The notes under the pieces are model-generated. The model had not been told where the DNA came from, made no database searches, and saw only the letters and a list, made by a program, of their open reading frames with translations. From positions 2,773,915-2,837,914 of the forward strand of contig CM030940.1 in assembly GCA_018136815.1 (NCBI GenBank): 64,000 nucleotides of DNA. The letters are read 5' to 3'. Positions 61,526 through 64,000 of the stretch are shown here, one piece after another (positions within the stretch are counted from its first letter, which is position 1; each line of letters opens with the position of its first letter). This stretch comes from Isochrysis galbana (taxonomy: Eukaryota; Haptophyta; Isochrysidales; Isochrysidaceae). The position numbers and the translations under genes were made by a program.

Positions 61526-63996
61526 CTACTTTTTCTTATCGGTGGTGACATTGAATTTGAAGAAGATGATGTCACCTTCCTTGACGATGTAGTTCTTGCC
61601 CTCCTGCCGATACTTGCCCGCCTCCTTGACTGCCACTTCAGTGCCATATTCCTTGAAATCCTGCGCCACGACATGCGAGGAAAATCCTTCATCAGTGGTA
61701 GATGACCACCCCACATCAACAGTGCGGCGTTGACACGAGTTCGGCACAATGGGATGTGGTACTTGTGAGAAGACTTGCGTAGACGACTTTATGATTGCAT
61801 GGTGCCGCCTAACAGGCCATAACATGTTCGGATTAGCACGGAGGGATGCGATGGCGATCACAGAATCTTACCTTGAAGTTGTACACCTCTGCCTTGATGA
61901 AGCCGCGCTCAAAATCAGTGTGGATCGTGCCGGCAGCCTTCGGAGCGGTCCAACCATCGCGGATAGTCCAGCACTTGACCTATATCACACGTACGCCATG
62001 AGAGACTACTTGTCAGACGACGCTCGCTATCGGCCTTTGTGGAAAAGCCTGTCCCAAGGGAAGTGTGCATTTGGTAGGGAGATCACATAAAGGCAGCCCA
62101 CACCTCGTCAGGACCACAGGTGTAGAAATGGATGAGGGAGAGCGCATGGTATCCCTCAGTAACGATCTTGCCCATTTGAGACTGCGTATTATTCTCCTCG
62201 CAATAAGCCTGCCCTCCAAGCAGCGGGTTGAGAATGAGAGCCAGGGCGAAATAATCAGTACGAGGCCGAGAGACTTTGCTCCACAGGCCACTGGATTGCG
62301 AAGTCGATGAGAGCTCACCGCATTAGGCGTCCGCGTACCTTTTTCTCCTCGTCATTCATCTCAAAGAGCTTGGCCTCCATACCTGCCGAGTATGGGATCA
62401 TCCTCTCGCCGGGGCGCTGCTCATCGATCCATGCCTTGAGCTTTGGAAGCCACTTGTTCTTCTTCCTGCCCCACAAGTGGATAGGAAAAGTGCTTGGCGG
62501 CACGAACGGCCGCAGACGGGTGTGCAAGTCGCGCCCGGTAGTCATGATGCAAGGATACACCACACCATGTGCCCGACACAAACGCATTCGGTTGGAAACG
62601 AACACCTGCCCCGATTCGTAAAGATCTGACGGAAGCACCCACCTGAGGAAGTCCTTTTCACTCATGTTAACGAGATAGACTCCCGGCTTCCCCGTCAGCA
62701 GATTGTACTCGTTGAGCAAGTCAACCTGTGAGATGTGAGGGAAGAGGTGGACGTTTTGCACGACCGGGCTTGAAAGCAATTCGAGCGCCAAGAGCGCAAA
62801 TGTGATTGCTGTTGGTGCCACGACGCAATCTGTCCGCAATGAGAAAAATGCTGAGGTGTACAAGCCTGTGCTTTCTGGCTCTGCGGATACAGCCAACCGC
62901 TCAGACAAACAGCTAACGCAGTTTGAGCCAGCAGCATCGTCAAAGTAAGTCTAGCTCGCTGCATTCGAAGGCCATGCCTCCCAAAACCTTGGGGTGCAGA
63001 AGCACCTCACCTCCTTGGCATTCCACTGGCCAAACCGCACGTCCTTCTTCTCCTCCGTAAGCCATGCATGAATCTTCAACGTCATCTCGAGCCTGTCCTT
63101 CTTCTCCTTTGCCTTTCCATCACGTGCAACCTAGAGTGTGCATAGGGGAAAATTCACTGTCGATGCCTGCACCGCGGTTGGGCTAGCACACCAAATATCG
63201 AACAGAATTGATGGACGAGGCTGCTACCGGCCCTGAAGCGAGAGACTGTTGCGAAAGTAGCAACTGCCGCACCTCCTTCTTGAGCGGCTCGAGGAGTTTT
63301 TCAATCTGTGCAATGTCCTTCAGGCGCAGCTCATTGGCGATGATTTCGAGGTCACGGATTGGGTCGACCTGGGGAGTGCAGCAGATAATGCCAGCAAACG
63401 GGGGTGAACATGCGTGCGCGTTCGGCAAAGTGGTAGCTGGACCTCAAGTGACAGTAGAGTGATCCCACGCCCTCACCTCTCCTTCGACGTGCGTGCACTG
63501 GTCACCATCCATCGTTTCGTCGAAGACGCGGCAGACATGGAAGATAGCATCTGTTGCGAGCAACGTGAGTTCGGACCTTAACAGGTATCATAGGAGTATG
63601 GGGTAACACAGATGGGCATTGGGATGGCCACTACTGGGCCACCGCATCCGACGATGGTGTGGAATGCAAATAGATGCGCTCATATCGCCCGATCTTCAGT
63701 AGCCCGAGCACCGAGAGAGAACGCATCGCACCTGTGGCGTTGATGTGAGATAGGAAGGCATTTCCAAGCCCCTCGCCCTCCGATGCGCCCTTGACGAGGC
63801 CGGCGATGTCACAGACAGTGAGGAACGCTGGGACCTCACTTTTCGGCTTGAACTTCTCGCACAGGTGGTGGAAGGCCGGGTCGGGCACCTCGACGCGCGC
63901 CTCTGACGGGTCGATAGTGCAGAACGGGAAGTTCTCGGCTGCGACAGACATATTGCACATGATGTTGAAGGTAGTAGACTTGCCGACGTTGGGCAT
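61526..63996 (-). CDS. OLA1: Obg-like ATPase 1 (YchF/OLA1), 9 exons, 5' end off the window
   Basis: Translation-associated P-loop ATPase of the YchF/Obg family. Exons: 63996-63732, 63551-63477, 63368-63273, 63130-63011, 62725-62643, 62466-62339, 62208-62104, 61979-61872, 61660-61526; every junction is GT-AG and in frame. G1 [12 protein letters not shown]3 [20 protein letters not shown], base-binding NMSE ([12 protein letters not shown]). A coiled-coil insertion ([33 protein letters not shown]) and the C-terminal TGS-like domain ([60 protein letters not shown]) complete it. About 371 codons visible; some 20-30 N-terminal residues are missing. The replacement of NKxD by NMSE explains the family's ATP preference. 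Introns of 57-500 bp make it the most intron-rich gene here. Confidence 0.95.
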
Positions 63997-64000
63997 GCCG

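Overview
This is nuclear DNA from a eukaryote, most likely a unicellular alga. Genes are split by short GT-AG introns, dispersed repeats fill the gaps between them, and the products are eukaryotic: a 9-exon Obg-like ATPase (OLA1), a C9orf78/HCA59 relative, a guanylate-binding-protein GTPase, a prolyl 4-hydroxylase with ShKT modules, a GH79 heparanase-like enzyme, and a TPM-RING membrane protein. A probable thylakoid-lumen-type targeting signal (31.9-32.8 kb), ShKT/P4H and SHSW/TIR-like proteins and giant-virus-like coding DNA fit a haptophyte-, pelagophyte- or prasinophyte-like alga; the lineage cannot be fixed from the sequence alone. A run of exactly 100 N (56787-56886) is an assembly gap.

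Layout. 0-2.2 kb: hypothetical gene(s), one exon F-box-like. 2.3-5 kb: repeats with F-box/BspA-like gene fragments. 5.6-7.6 kb (-): secreted ShKT-prolyl 4-hydroxylase. 8.1-12.3 kb: repeats with coding fragments, one duplicated at 60 kb. 12.5-14.9 kb (-): signal-peptide/GBP/transmembrane GTPase. 16-18.4 kb: repeats, one inserted into a giant-virus-like ORF. 19.2-20.4 kb (-): hypothetical protein. 21.1-23.1 kb (-): GH79 enzyme. 23.5-25.5 kb: nested repeats. 25.8-27.7 kb (-): lipase, followed by a 430-bp CT microsatellite. 28.3-28.8 kb: piggyBac-like MITE. 29.6-31.2 kb (+): hAT transposase. 31.9-32.8 kb (-): probable plastid protein. 34.2-35.3 kb (+): F-box/RPEL protein. 36.2-37.1 kb (+): C9orf78-like. 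38.3 kb: chromodomain start cut by a repeat. 40.9-43.4 kb (+): six-helix membrane protein with an SHSW/TIR-like domain. 45.5-46.4 kb (-): J-domain protein. 46.6-49.2 kb: repeat-rich, with a hAT remnant. 49.9-51.0 kb (+): coiled-coil protein. 53.2-56.8 kb (+): FAD/Fe-S D-lactate dehydrogenase. 58-60.5 kb: LINE remnant, TPM-RING gene and duplicated exons. 61.5-64.0 kb (-): OLA1, running off the right edge.

The genes do not form operons; neighbours are functionally unrelated. What unifies the window is repeat activity. Two GC-rich non-coding families (called A, about 755 bp, and B, about 640-990 bp) recur in both orientations. Five copies carry perfect or near-perfect target-site duplications of 11-17 bp, the hallmark of target-primed (LINE-driven) insertion. 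Copies have landed in or beside genes, and DNA-transposon relics (hAT-type with 8-bp TSD, piggyBac-like with TTAA, another small MITE) are interleaved with them. Two short coding segments are duplicated at distant sites with mainly synonymous differences, so they were translated proteins rather than neutral repeats.
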